In this document: positions 50,492-59,300 of the stretch, one piece after another
How the letters are laid out: each line of letters opens with the position of its first letter
Position numbering within the stretch: position 1 is the stretch's first letter
DNA from: Symbiodinium sp. CCMP2592
Lineage: Eukaryota; Sar; Dinophyceae; Suessiales; Symbiodiniaceae
Assembly: GCA_905221615.1 (NCBI GenBank)
Contig: CAJNDT010000975.1
Location: 1 to 64,000 of the forward strand
Reading direction: 5' to 3'
DNA: 64,000 nucleotides
The notes under the pieces: model-generated
The model's input: the letters and a program-made list of their open reading frames with translations, nothing else
What the model was told of the DNA's origin: nothing
Databases searched by the model: none
Translations under genes and position numbers: made by a program

Positions 50492-51004
50492 ATGGATGGG
50501 CTCTCCCTGCGCCACGCCATGAAACACCTACTACCAGGGGTACTCACTCTTGACTCTTACGACGCCTCGCCCTACCCCGCCTCCTACTGGAACGATCTGG
50601 ACCTGCTTCAAGATGAAGCTCGTGCCACTCGTGATCGTCTACGGGATCTACTTCTACGTTGGGCTAGTACGGGCCCCTTCTCGCAGTACTCCATTATCGG
50701 CGACACACTCAGGATCGACCACAATGGAGTGCATGCTCAGCTCGGCATTGTCAATCTCAATCTGCTACAGGCTATACCGCTTGCGGCGGTCTGCCGTGCG
50801 TGGTACTCCGAAATCGCTCGTCTCATAGACGGCAAACCCTGGATTGGGGTGTGGAGAGCCTACATCCATCTGCGAAAGCAAGGAGCAGGAGTGTTCATTG
50901 AAGTTCTGCCGGATCAAGCTGGCACCCTTTCGAGAGAGGCCATCAGCGTCCACTATGAGCAGGTGCACTTCATTCCGACCTCTGTCTTGCGTCGCCCTCT
51001 TTAG
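50492..51004 (+). CDS. Tandem paralogue 2, F-box-like helix motif
   Basis: 170 codons from ATG 50,492 (MDGLSLRHAMKH). The frame is open from 50,405, but only a GTG lies there. It shares the core of paralogue 1: LLLRWASTGPFSQYSI, DHNGVHAQLGIVNLNLLQAI and LAAVCRAWYSEIARLI. A CACAG repeat begins seven bases after the stop. The order of conserved pieces, rather than long identity, shows the relationship, so the duplication is old or fast-evolving. Confidence 0.6.
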   Translation: MDGLSLRHAMKHLLPGVLTLDSYDASPYPASYWNDLDLLQDEARATRDRLRDLLLRWASTGPFSQYSIIGDTLRIDHNGVHAQLGIVNLNLLQAIPLAAVCRAWYSEIARLIDGKPWIGVWRAYIHLRKQGAGVFIEVLPDQAGTLSREAISVHYEQVHFIPTSVLRRPL

Positions 51005-51190
51005 GTCAGATGGCACAGCCTCCAGCCACTTGGTCACAGACCATGAGACGCGCCGGTTTTTCTCCTTTTTTAAAAGGCAAATCCGATCAGCGTTGCGGCT
51101 CAGCGTTGCGGCTCACTGGTTCGTGCTCAAAATAGGATTCTCCGCAGTCATTTCTCGGCTTGCTCTCAGCTGCCCTGCCAACCATAGCGG

Positions 51191-51823
51191 ATGTCATCCT
51201 CTCTCTGCACCGAATCATGTCGCCGCGCTCTCTCCTTCATCATTCCAGAAGTGGTCGTTGTGGACTTCTACTCGGACTACGGTTTGGACAGGGAAATGCT
51301 GGAAACTGAAATCGCTGCATATAGGCCCCCCAGCACTCTCGTTCCCATACTGCGGCTCAGGGACGCGATCCAGGAGCAAGCACGCCTCTGGGCCTCCCGC
51401 CGCTTATATGATGGCCTAGCTGTCTTCATGCAACGGTACGTCGACACGGACTACGACCAGCAGGGCGTTCATGTCAGACTGGCGATACCGCAACCAGACT
51501 TGCTGACGGCCATTTCAATGGCGTCGGTTAGCAGCACCTGGTGCGCAGCAGTGCTCCCCCTGGTTCAGCATAAGCTCTTTGTAAGTCCTCACCGCACGGC
51601 CAGGGCAGCTATGTCTCTTGACCTACGTGTCATGGTCCAGTCTTTTGACACGCCCCAGTGGCACCTCGCGTCTGAAGAGCTCACCATCCACATTCAGCAC
51701 AGCAAGCATGTCGTGGTGCAGAAGTTCCGGAACCCCCTCAACCCAGACGGGCCAGCGGCAACAATCAGCAGAGACGAAGAGGTTTACAGTGTTCTCTATG
51801 ACCACTACTACAGTCTTTTCTGA
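51191..51823 (+). CDS. Tandem paralogue 3, F-box-like helix motif
   Basis: 211 codons from ATG 51,191 (MSSSLCTESCRRALS). It has the same core: YDQQGVHVRLAIPQPDLLTA and SMASVSSTWCAAVLPLV. The C-terminal third is longer and ends DHYYSLF. It is followed by a double CACAG repeat (51,867-51,918). The three frames each have their own ATG and stop with spacers of about 180 bases, which looks like a small tandem gene array rather than one broken ORF. Confidence 0.6.
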   Translation: MSSSLCTESCRRALSFIIPEVVVVDFYSDYGLDREMLETEIAAYRPPSTLVPILRLRDAIQEQARLWASRRLYDGLAVFMQRYVDTDYDQQGVHVRLAIPQPDLLTAISMASVSSTWCAAVLPLVQHKLFVSPHRTARAAMSLDLRVMVQSFDTPQWHLASEELTIHIQHSKHVVVQKFRNPLNPDGPAATISRDEEVYSVLYDHYYSLF

Positions 51824-52326
51824 GCACTTGTGAGCCACAGGGATGTCACCGACTCATGCAAGGAATGTGGCACAGCCTCCGATAAGGTGTGGCACAGCCA
51901 CCCAACTAGTCACAGTCCGAGATGTGTTGCCCACCTGCCCTGAGAAATTGATCTTGCAGCATGCCTGAACCCAGCTACTGCTGCATCATCGTTTGCTCTA
52001 TCCTGCAATCCGAGGCCCCAGCTACCACATGGCACAAGCAGTCCCTGCTCGAGTGCCCTCTGCTGATGTTCTTTGTCTCCAGTCGTCCTGCGTTGCCTGA
52101 GCTTCGTGCTTGGTCATAAGACTCTGAAATGCTGTGCATGCATACCGCAGCTGTCAGTTCGAACTGTCGATACAGTAGGCAGCAGCAGAAGTACAGCAGC
52201 TTGCTCTAAAGACATGCCTTGCATGCAGAAGCTAAGACTTCGGAACAAACTGCGACTCCGCGAAGAGCACAGCTCACTTCCTGGCCGCGTGTCACAGACT
52301 CTGGCCCATCAGCTAAAGCTGAGACC
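51824..52326. other. Spacer with CACAG repeats
   Basis: 503 bases between paralogue 3 and the sugar transferase. Two CACAG clusters (51,867-51,918 and 52,265-52,299) are visible. The frame of the next gene is open back to 52,219 but without ATG. No gene is called. Confidence 0.55.
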
Positions 52327-53385
52327 ATGGACACCCCTCCCAGTTTGGGACCCTTTCTGGTGCTCAGCAATAGCACTTTGCAGCACATGCTGCGGGGACA
52401 CACGTACGGAGTGTTCCCACTGCTGACGGGACAGGTCTTAAGCTGTCCAGGCGCCGCCCTCAACATCTCTGCCGGCAGCGTCCCCTCCATCATGGAGCTC
52501 CTCCACTGGCAATTCGGCCTCTTTGGGCCGCACCAATTCAAGGCGGCGGTTCAGAGTCAGCCGGTGGCCTCCATTTTGGAGAGCCACCTTGACGGACAAA
52601 TCAACGTTCGCTTCATTCCGCTGTCAAGAAGCTTGCGCCCGGAGAAGCAAATCAATTATGACTACCTGATAGACGGCAGGGTCCAATATGGTTTTGCGGA
52701 CAAGAACCTGCCCAATCAGGAAATCATGGATTTGGCACAGATGCCTGGTGTAGGAGGGGTAGAATGGCTCTACAACTCCAAGAATCTCCACTTCCGCCCC
52801 GATGTCGCGGACATCGTCATCCCGGCACTTGTCACAAGAGCCATTGAGGAAATGCGCAACACCCCAGGACTGCCTGTTCTCGTGGTTGCTGGCTGGAATG
52901 CTCGCCAGCAGGACATGCATGTCGAAATGCTCGCTGCCCAGGCTCTGTCACAATGCCGAACTGTCCGAGATCTTTCGGAGGTAGCCATGCAGTACGGACA
53001 TGGCCCCTGGGGGATGCGCTTCACGCATCTCCCAGAATGGGAGGCCGCCCCCGTCCCGGCCCTCCTCTTCCAGACCTACGTCCACGACGACAAGCCGGAG
53101 CCAGCCCAAGTTGCGGCCAAAATGTTTGCTGGCTTCACCCGCAAATTCTGTGATGATGGTATCCTTCGGGCTACCCTGCGGCAACTTGCCGGAAAGTACG
53201 GCTCCAATCTGCTGGATCGCCTCAGTCAACCTGCTCATAGAGCAGACGTGTTCCGCTACGTCTACCACTACCAGCACGGCGGCCTCTACGTCGATATCAA
53301 ATGTGGCTTTGTGGTACCCTGGGAACAGGTACTGAAGCTTCTAGCAGCAGATTGGAGCACAGCTCACTCGTACGAAGGCAGGTGA
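52327..53385 (+). CDS. Sugar transferase-like protein (Gly_transf_sug/OCH1 type), N-terminal part
   Basis: 353 codons from ATG 52,327, 30 bases after a CACAG repeat. The C-terminal third carries the nucleotide-sugar transferase pattern PALLFQTYVHDD, then AHRADVFRYVYHYQHGGLYV and DIKCG. The aspartate of GGLYVDIK corresponds to the first Asp of the metal-binding DxD motif. DxK variants of this motif exist in the family. The N-terminal about 200 residues are not recognised. The frame stops at TGA 53,383-53,385 inside a CACAG repeat, and the expected continuation appears in the +1 frame immediately downstream. The gene is therefore interrupted by this short insert-like sequence. Confidence 0.7.
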   Translation: MDTPPSLGPFLVLSNSTLQHMLRGHTYGVFPLLTGQVLSCPGAALNISAGSVPSIMELLHWQFGLFGPHQFKAAVQSQPVASILESHLDGQINVRFIPLSRSLRPEKQINYDYLIDGRVQYGFADKNLPNQEIMDLAQMPGVGGVEWLYNSKNLHFRPDVADIVIPALVTRAIEEMRNTPGLPVLVVAGWNARQQDMHVEMLAAQALSQCRTVRDLSEVAMQYGHGPWGMRFTHLPEWEAAPVPALLFQTYVHDDKPEPAQVAAKMFAGFTRKFCDDGILRATLRQLAGKYGSNLLDRLSQPAHRADVFRYVYHYQHGGLYVDIKCGFVVPWEQVLKLLAADWSTAHSYEGR

Positions 53386-53386
53386 A

Positions 53387-54751
53387 GTGGGTCACAGACC
53401 CTCCCCACCTGGCCAACTCCCAAAGGAGTTCATGGTCATGGCCATTGGAGTCAAAGGAGATCACATCTTTCAAGGCATCATCTATGGCAAGCCCAGGCAC
53501 CCTTTGATGAGGGAAGCCATACAGCACGCCTTCAGCCGTCAGGTTATGACAGCGAAGGCGAACTTGCAATACATGACCTTCTGCAAATTTCTCTGGCAGA
53601 TCTTGAGTCGAGACCTTGGTCACTCCCCTCAAGCGGGCTGGAATGTTTCCGCCAAATTTGGCCCCATCTACCTGTTCTCGGAGCGTTGGGACAAGCGCGT
53701 GAAGAACAAAAAGTACGACAACGATGGCCACTACTTTGTGACAGCCAACAACACGACAGTCGCCTACACCAGGTGCTGGAAGTGGCTGAAGGGATTTCAG
53801 GGAGACCCCACCACCAAAGAACGAACCGATCGTATGCTGCAGAGCCAGCTACCCGACATCTCCCTGGAAATCCAGTCTGATAGACCCGAAGAGCACAGCT
53901 CACCACAGCCACTTAGGTCACAGACCACGGCAACCGCCACATCAGCTCCTCCTCCTCCCACTCAGGAGGATATTGAAACCTATGTGGCAGACAGCATCCA
54001 GCACAACTCCTTTGCAGAGATCATGGCCACGGTCCGTGAAACCCACCACTATAACCAAGATCTTACAGAGCAGGATGTGCTGGAGCTCATCCCTCGTGGA
54101 TTAGGGCAAGTGGAAGTTTCAGGAGACATGTGGTTATGCTGTTTGCACTGTCGGAAGCACAACCGGCAGATACAATTCAGTACTGGCCACGGCCTCAAAA
54201 ACCACTTTGTCACGCAGAAGCATGACCCGGCACCCAGCGCCTTGTCGGCATCCCACACACCTCTTCCTCCCCCTCCCCCAAAGCTCCCACAGGAGATTCC
54301 TCTCCCCCCCAGCAGAACCAGGACCAAAGGAACAGACACAGCAGCCGGCTTTGAGCCGCCGCCTTCACCCCCGTGCCCTTTCACTTCCTCAGTAGCTGAA
54401 AAGGCGGCTTTCAAGGCAAGCCAGGCGGAAACACCGAAGGCGGCCCCAGCGCTTCCGGCTAAGGCCCCACCGTCCATGGTGCCCACCCCGTGCCCTCAGC
54501 CTCCAAATTCCTCCTCGGCAGCACCTGCTCCCCCTCCGGCTATCCCTGTTTCCCCGATCCCTCCGCACCCTCCCAAGTCCGCCTCTTCCCCAGCCCCTGC
54601 CACCCAGGCCGCTCCGCGTTCCCACACGCCCCCTCCTCCTTCTTCCCGTCCCCCGTCGGCGTATGAGCCTCCGGAAACCAATGCGGAACCCGTCGGCCGG
54701 CTCCACAACAGACAGTACGTTACACGCGGCAGGAGCTGGCTCAACTGCTGA
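53387..54751 (+). CDS. Sugar transferase C-terminus fused to zinc-finger/Pro-rich ORF1-like protein
   Basis: 454 codons. There is no ATG at the start of the frame, which opens within the CACAG repeat. Residues about 15-150 (VKGDHIFQGIIYGKPRHPLM, GPIYLFSE) are the expected end of the sugar transferase. Another CACAG repeat is read through at 53,891-53,925. After it come a C2H2-type unit (CCLHC at about 251-255, HGLKNHFVTQKH at about 268-280) and a long Pro-rich disordered region. This second half looks like the N-terminus of a LINE ORF1. The fusion may be a by-product of decay of the intervening stop rather than a true chimera. Confidence 0.6.
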   Translation: MGHRPSPPGQLPKEFMVMAIGVKGDHIFQGIIYGKPRHPLMREAIQHAFSRQVMTAKANLQYMTFCKFLWQILSRDLGHSPQAGWNVSAKFGPIYLFSERWDKRVKNKKYDNDGHYFVTANNTTVAYTRCWKWLKGFQGDPTTKERTDRMLQSQLPDISLEIQSDRPEEHSSPQPLRSQTTATATSAPPPPTQEDIETYVADSIQHNSFAEIMATVRETHHYNQDLTEQDVLELIPRGLGQVEVSGDMWLCCLHCRKHNRQIQFSTGHGLKNHFVTQKHDPAPSALSASHTPLPPPPPKLPQEIPLPPSRTRTKGTDTAAGFEPPPSPPCPFTSSVAEKAAFKASQAETPKAAPALPAKAPPSMVPTPCPQPPNSSSAAPAPPPAIPVSPIPPHPPKSASSPAPATQAAPRSHTPPPPSSRPPSAYEPPETNAEPVGRLHNRQYVTRGRSWLNC

Positions 54752-54783
54752 GCTCCCAGTCCCACCAGGACTGGATTCGGGCC

Positions 54784-55497
54784 TTGGCTTCCATTAATAT
54801 CCTGGTGGCTCCGGTCATTCTTGGCGGTCTCACCAACCATGAGCAACAGACCCTTTGGTCTACCAGGATGGAAGCACTCCGCGAAGTTCCCCCGCTATTC
54901 TCTGCCATCAAGTCGGTAAGGACGCAAACAGGCCTCACATGGGACACCGCCATGTCGGTGAGGCGGGTCCTCACCAGCGATGGGAAGGTCACTATAGCCA
55001 CAGGCGCGGGAGGAGCCTATCGCGAGCTGGATGCCCCCACAAAGGTGCATGGCCTTATCCATGCCTGCTTCAACAAGATGTGGGACGAAAAGGCCTTTCA
55101 GCAGCACTTTCCCTCGTGGGTCGAGTTCAACATGATCGCCACCACCATCGTGGCAGTCTACAATGAGACGGCCAAATCAGCCGGACTCCCAGCTCGTGTC
55201 TTCAGGGTTAAACCTGACAAAAATGCCTACTCCATCATGAAGATGCGGATCCAGCACGACAAGGGGCACGAGGAGGACAAGCGCATGGCCAAACTGGCTG
55301 CTGCTGCCCCTAACAAGCGCCCACAGATGCAGGAGGCTGACACAGAGGGCAAGCGACAGCGCGATGGACCCTCCTCTTCTTCCTCGACCCAGTGGGCCAG
55401 GCAGGCACGCTCATCTCAAGAAGACGACTGGGACTGGTGGCAGCAGTGGTCCTGGCACAGTTACTCTCAGCAGTGGCCGAAAGGTCATGACCAGTGA
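54784..55497 (+). CDS. LINE ORF1-like protein, second instance
   Basis: Open frame with TTG at its listed 5' end. It is also open upstream to at least about 54,700 (RQELAQLLSSQSHQDW), overlapping the end of the previous frame. One indel near 54,700 probably separates two parts of a single protein. It is helical in the middle (VHGLIHACFNKMWDEKAFQQ) with a basic and then Ser/Trp-rich C-terminus. It precedes the LINE ORF2 by about 820 bases, the normal ORF1 position. A nucleic-acid-binding role is inferred from position and composition only. Confidence 0.5.
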   Translation: MASINILVAPVILGGLTNHEQQTLWSTRMEALREVPPLFSAIKSVRTQTGLTWDTAMSVRRVLTSDGKVTIATGAGGAYRELDAPTKVHGLIHACFNKMWDEKAFQQHFPSWVEFNMIATTIVAVYNETAKSAGLPARVFRVKPDKNAYSIMKMRIQHDKGHEEDKRMAKLAAAAPNKRPQMQEADTEGKRQRDGPSSSSSTQWARQARSSQEDDWDWWQQWSWHSYSQQWPKGHDQ

Positions 55498-56321
55498 GGG
55501 CAGAAATATGTCACAGACTCTTTGATCCCTTATGTCACAGACTCAGGGAATTCGGCACTCTTCCGACGCTTAGCAATTCTCTTCGGAAGCCTGTGAACCG
55601 CGTGCTAACCTCGCTTAAAACAGCACTTCGCTGCTTCAGCGAGCTGCCCACGTCAAAGCTGCCCACAGCCTCACTCCACCGGAGTTGCTTTCAGGTACAT
55701 GCGGTCATGGGCAAATGACCCTTACGGCCTTCTGTCTTCAACATGAGTAATCCGTGTGGGACGCCACAAGACGGATACTCCAGGTGTCGGCTTCGTCTAA
55801 GGTACGGCCTACTTGTTGTGACAGGTGCACAGATGGACGCGTCTGTTCACTCCAAGGTGTCGGAGGAGGAAGCTTTTGTAGCAGTAGTCTGTCAAGTTCG
55901 AGCTGATTAGAGAGGTATGAGCGATGCATGCTAGAAGCAGTTTCACGAGTGCACGAGACCAAAGGCGCCCGCAAAGCGCAGAGCACGCTCGCGCAGCGTT
56001 CAATTGAAAAAATAGTAGTAGTAGTAACAGTAGCCGCCACGGCTCAGACGTTTTGGAAGTTTTGCGCTGGCTTTCGAACAGGCTCTGGATTCCAACCTTG
56101 CGTTGCTAGAGGTCTCAAACAGGCCTCTCTCCGAACGACTAAGGGTTGGTTCCTCACGCTGAGCCATGTGCCATGTGCCAACAGTTTGCGTCTGAGCCGC
56201 CAGGTCCCAATTCCTGGACCCAGTACCCTGTCTCAACACGGGCCCACTGGGCAGGCGGTAGGGTTTCCACTAGCCGCGTGGTGGAGGGAGTCACTCGGCT
56301 TGCCTTGTGACGAAATAGCGG
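55498..56321 (+). other. Spacer before LINE ORF2
   Basis: 824 bases with two GTCACAGAC copies (55,510 and 55,534) and a small (TAG)n run at 56,010-56,025. A 229-codon frame (55,928-56,617) overlaps the start of ORF2 but has no recognisable features. No gene is called. Confidence 0.5.
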
Positions 56322-59300
56322 ATGGCGCTGCTCCCAGTGCACTCACAAAATTATTCTCAGATCAGGAAGAATTCTTTCAAGCATGTTTGCCGACAGGTGG
56401 CTGCAAGCCAGCAGCCTGTTTCTTACCGAGGTCAGGTTCTGACCCCAGCTCTTCTCAGGCGCATGGGCAACTGCCCACCGCAGCCGGGCTCCAAGCAGTC
56501 TTTTGCACCACGATCTCGGGCAGGACAGGCCACCAGGCCTCTCCGAGTACTGTCCTGGAATGCAGGCCATCTTGGCCAGCAACAATGGTCGGAAGTCAAA
56601 TCATGGCTCTCCACTGAGGCACACCACACCTGTGATGTGTTCGTCCTGCAGGAGACCCACTGGCAGGCTACGGCCGAATTTAGTGTTGCAGGCTGGTACT
56701 GCATCTCGTCTGCTTCTGCTGCAGATCCGAAGGCCTCTAGACGAAAGCAACGCGGGGGCAAGGCCCATAAACAGTCACCTGCAGAGGCAATGCCTAATGA
56801 CGATAAGATGACCCCACCCCGCAAGGAGCCCTCAACAACTCGCGCGGACGGGGTTATGGTTTTCCTGTCCCCACACATACTGCCCAAAAGTGTGCGCTGG
56901 CAGGAACATGTCATAGGCAGAGCCCTGGAGGTCAGGTTTGACTGGCACGGGGCCCGCATCAACCTGGTTGCTGTGTATCAACACGTCTGGTCACCGGCCA
57001 AGCAGGTACAGACCAATCGTCAGGACAGAGCACATGTCCTGAAGGCTCTTAGCAGATGCGTGCAACGCGTGCCGCACAGGGACACGCTTATCCTGGCAGG
57101 AGATTTCAATAGTTCCTTGCAAAAGCAGCCTAGGCTGGTTGGTCCAGAGATCATTAGCCCACAGGAACCGAGATCTGATGAGCCAGAGCTTACCAACTTT
57201 CTGCTTAATCATCGCTTGGTTGCCCTCAACACGTGGAGGCCTCAGCCGCCACATACGTTTCAGCAAGGGGATACGCGCACTCAAATTGACTTTGTGCTTA
57301 CGAGGGAGGTCTCTGCTGGAGGAGCTGCCAAAAACTCTACGCCGCTGGCAGCTTTCCCGCTTGGAAGCTGGAAGAAAGGCGGGCACTTACCCATCAGTGC
57401 AGCTGTCAAACCAGTTCGGCACTGGAACCTGCCAGCCCCTCAGATACAGCAGCATCATTATGACACCGCTGCTCTGCAAGCGGCTGTCAGGGACAACACG
57501 CTGCCAGCTCAGCACATGCTCGAGTGGGTTACAGCACGACTCACTCCGGACATGCAGCCGGCGTCATGGGATCGCCTCCTTGGCGAAGCCGCATCCAGGT
57601 TTTTCCCTAAGACCCCAGTGGCAATGCCAGATAGTCCGGAGACGAGCCTTGCCAGACGCATGTGGCGCTCGGCGCGTGGGAGCAATGCTCACCCCAGTGC
57701 GGAGCCATCGCCGGAGGATGAAGCCCGGCAGAGGCTGTGTGATCAGCATAAACAGGCGGTTAAGCAGGCTCGCAAGGACCAGACCAAACGGTTTCTTGCT
57801 GAGGTTGATCAGGCTCTGAGCCAGGGCGATCAGCACCTGGCATATCAGACTCTTAAGCACCTCCGGCCGTGGAAACCGGCTTTGAAAGCTCAGCTTAAGG
57901 ACGCGCACGGCTTCCTGCTCAGTCCTGCAAACGAACTGGATGAACTGGGGAAGTATGCAACTAAGGTCTTTGCGGCGCACCCACAGCTCCCGTCTGATTC
58001 GGGACTCCTGCCCCTATTGCCACAGACCAAGTTAGCAAAACATATTGCCTCGATCAAGCCTAGCAAGGCAGTTCCGAAAGGAGCGGCACCGGCCGCAGCC
58101 TGGAAGCTCTGTGCTCAGCCGATCTCTGCGGCGCTTTCACAATACTGTTCAAGCCTGACGCAGGACCAGTCACTGGACGACGATCTGACTCGCGCAGATC
58201 TCTGCTTAATCCCCAAACCGGGCAAGCCGGCTGACAAGCCTTCACAACTCAGGCCGCTGGGCATTCTTCGCCCGGATGCTAAAGGACTGGCGGGCACGGC
58301 CAAGGAGCTCCTGGAGCCTTTCACGCTGCCATACATGAAGCCTCTACCCCAGTTTGCATACCTCCCTGGGAGAGGTCTTTCGGATGCACAGAGCAGAGTG
58401 GTTCAGCATTTAAGGGAAGCAAGGCAGCTCTGTCGCAATGCGAATCTCACCCGAGCGGATCAGCAGCGGGGACAATGTCCTGTAGGTCTCGTCGGCGGCA
58501 TCACTTTCGCACTAGACCTGTCACAGGCATTCGACACTGTGTCCCGAAGTGAGATCTTGTCCCTGCTAGATGAGCTGGGCGCGGATCCCCCGCTTAAGAA
58601 ACTCATACACGGCCTTCATCATCGATCTAAATACAGACTTCATTCTCAGGGGGCCTACAAGGACGTGGAAACTACCACTGGCATCAAACAAGGCTGCAAG
58701 TTGGCCCCCACGCTGTTTTCCGTGCTCACAGGCCGCCTCCTTCATAGACTGATAGACGCATTTGGCTGGGACAATGTCCGCAGATACTTTACAGGTTACG
58801 CGGACGACTTCACCATGCATCGCACCATCCGCAGCCAAGCAGACGTGGACGCTGCTCACAAGATGATCCTACAGCTTCTGTCGGAGGTGACGAAACTGGG
58901 ATTACGCGTCAACCCGGCCAAATGTGCCATGCTAGTCAAGCTTAACGGCAGAGAGGCGGAAGCCGTGCTTCAGAAGCACACCTGCTGGCTGCCCGACTCG
59001 ACGGGCACACTACAGCGGCATTGGCGACTGGGCAAGCACAGATCCTTCCCTGCATACAAACTTGAGGCGCAAATCAAGTACCTGGGCATCCAAATTTCCT
59101 ATGGGAACTTTGAAATGCAGACGCTGCGATTCCGCATAGCGGAGGCTGCCAAAAAGCTCCAGCAGGTCAAGCGATTCGTCTACAATCGCCGCACCGCGGG
59201 GCCAATGGCCAGGCTAAAGGTCTGGTTCACCACCGTTTGGGCCACCTTGGTCACGGGACTCCCCGAAGTCGGCCTCACGGAGGAGACGGCCAGGCATCTT

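Larger units (their letters stand above)
46971..55542 (+). repeat. Dispersed CACAG-type short repeat at ORF boundaries
   Basis: A short motif pair, GCACAGC(T/C)... then (G)GTCACAGAC, recurs at 46,971-47,003, 48,258-48,365 (compound), 49,474-49,510, 51,011-51,042, 51,867-51,918, 52,265-52,299, 53,355-53,399, 53,891-53,925 and 55,510-55,542. The copies at 51,011 and 53,891 share about 18 further bases (AGCCACTT.GGTCACAGACCA). The copies at 52,265, 53,355 and 53,891 share GAGCACAGCTCAC. Most lie between open frames, and several are followed within 11-30 bases by a plausible ATG (47,026, 48,373, 52,327). This fits a splice-acceptor-like role (TCACAG|A) or a small interspersed element. Confidence 0.65.

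Noticed and set aside
55928..56617. 229-codon frame overlapping the LINE ORF2 start
   Set aside because: Its 3' half is the other phase of ORF2, and its 5' half contains a TAG microsatellite and no recognisable domain.
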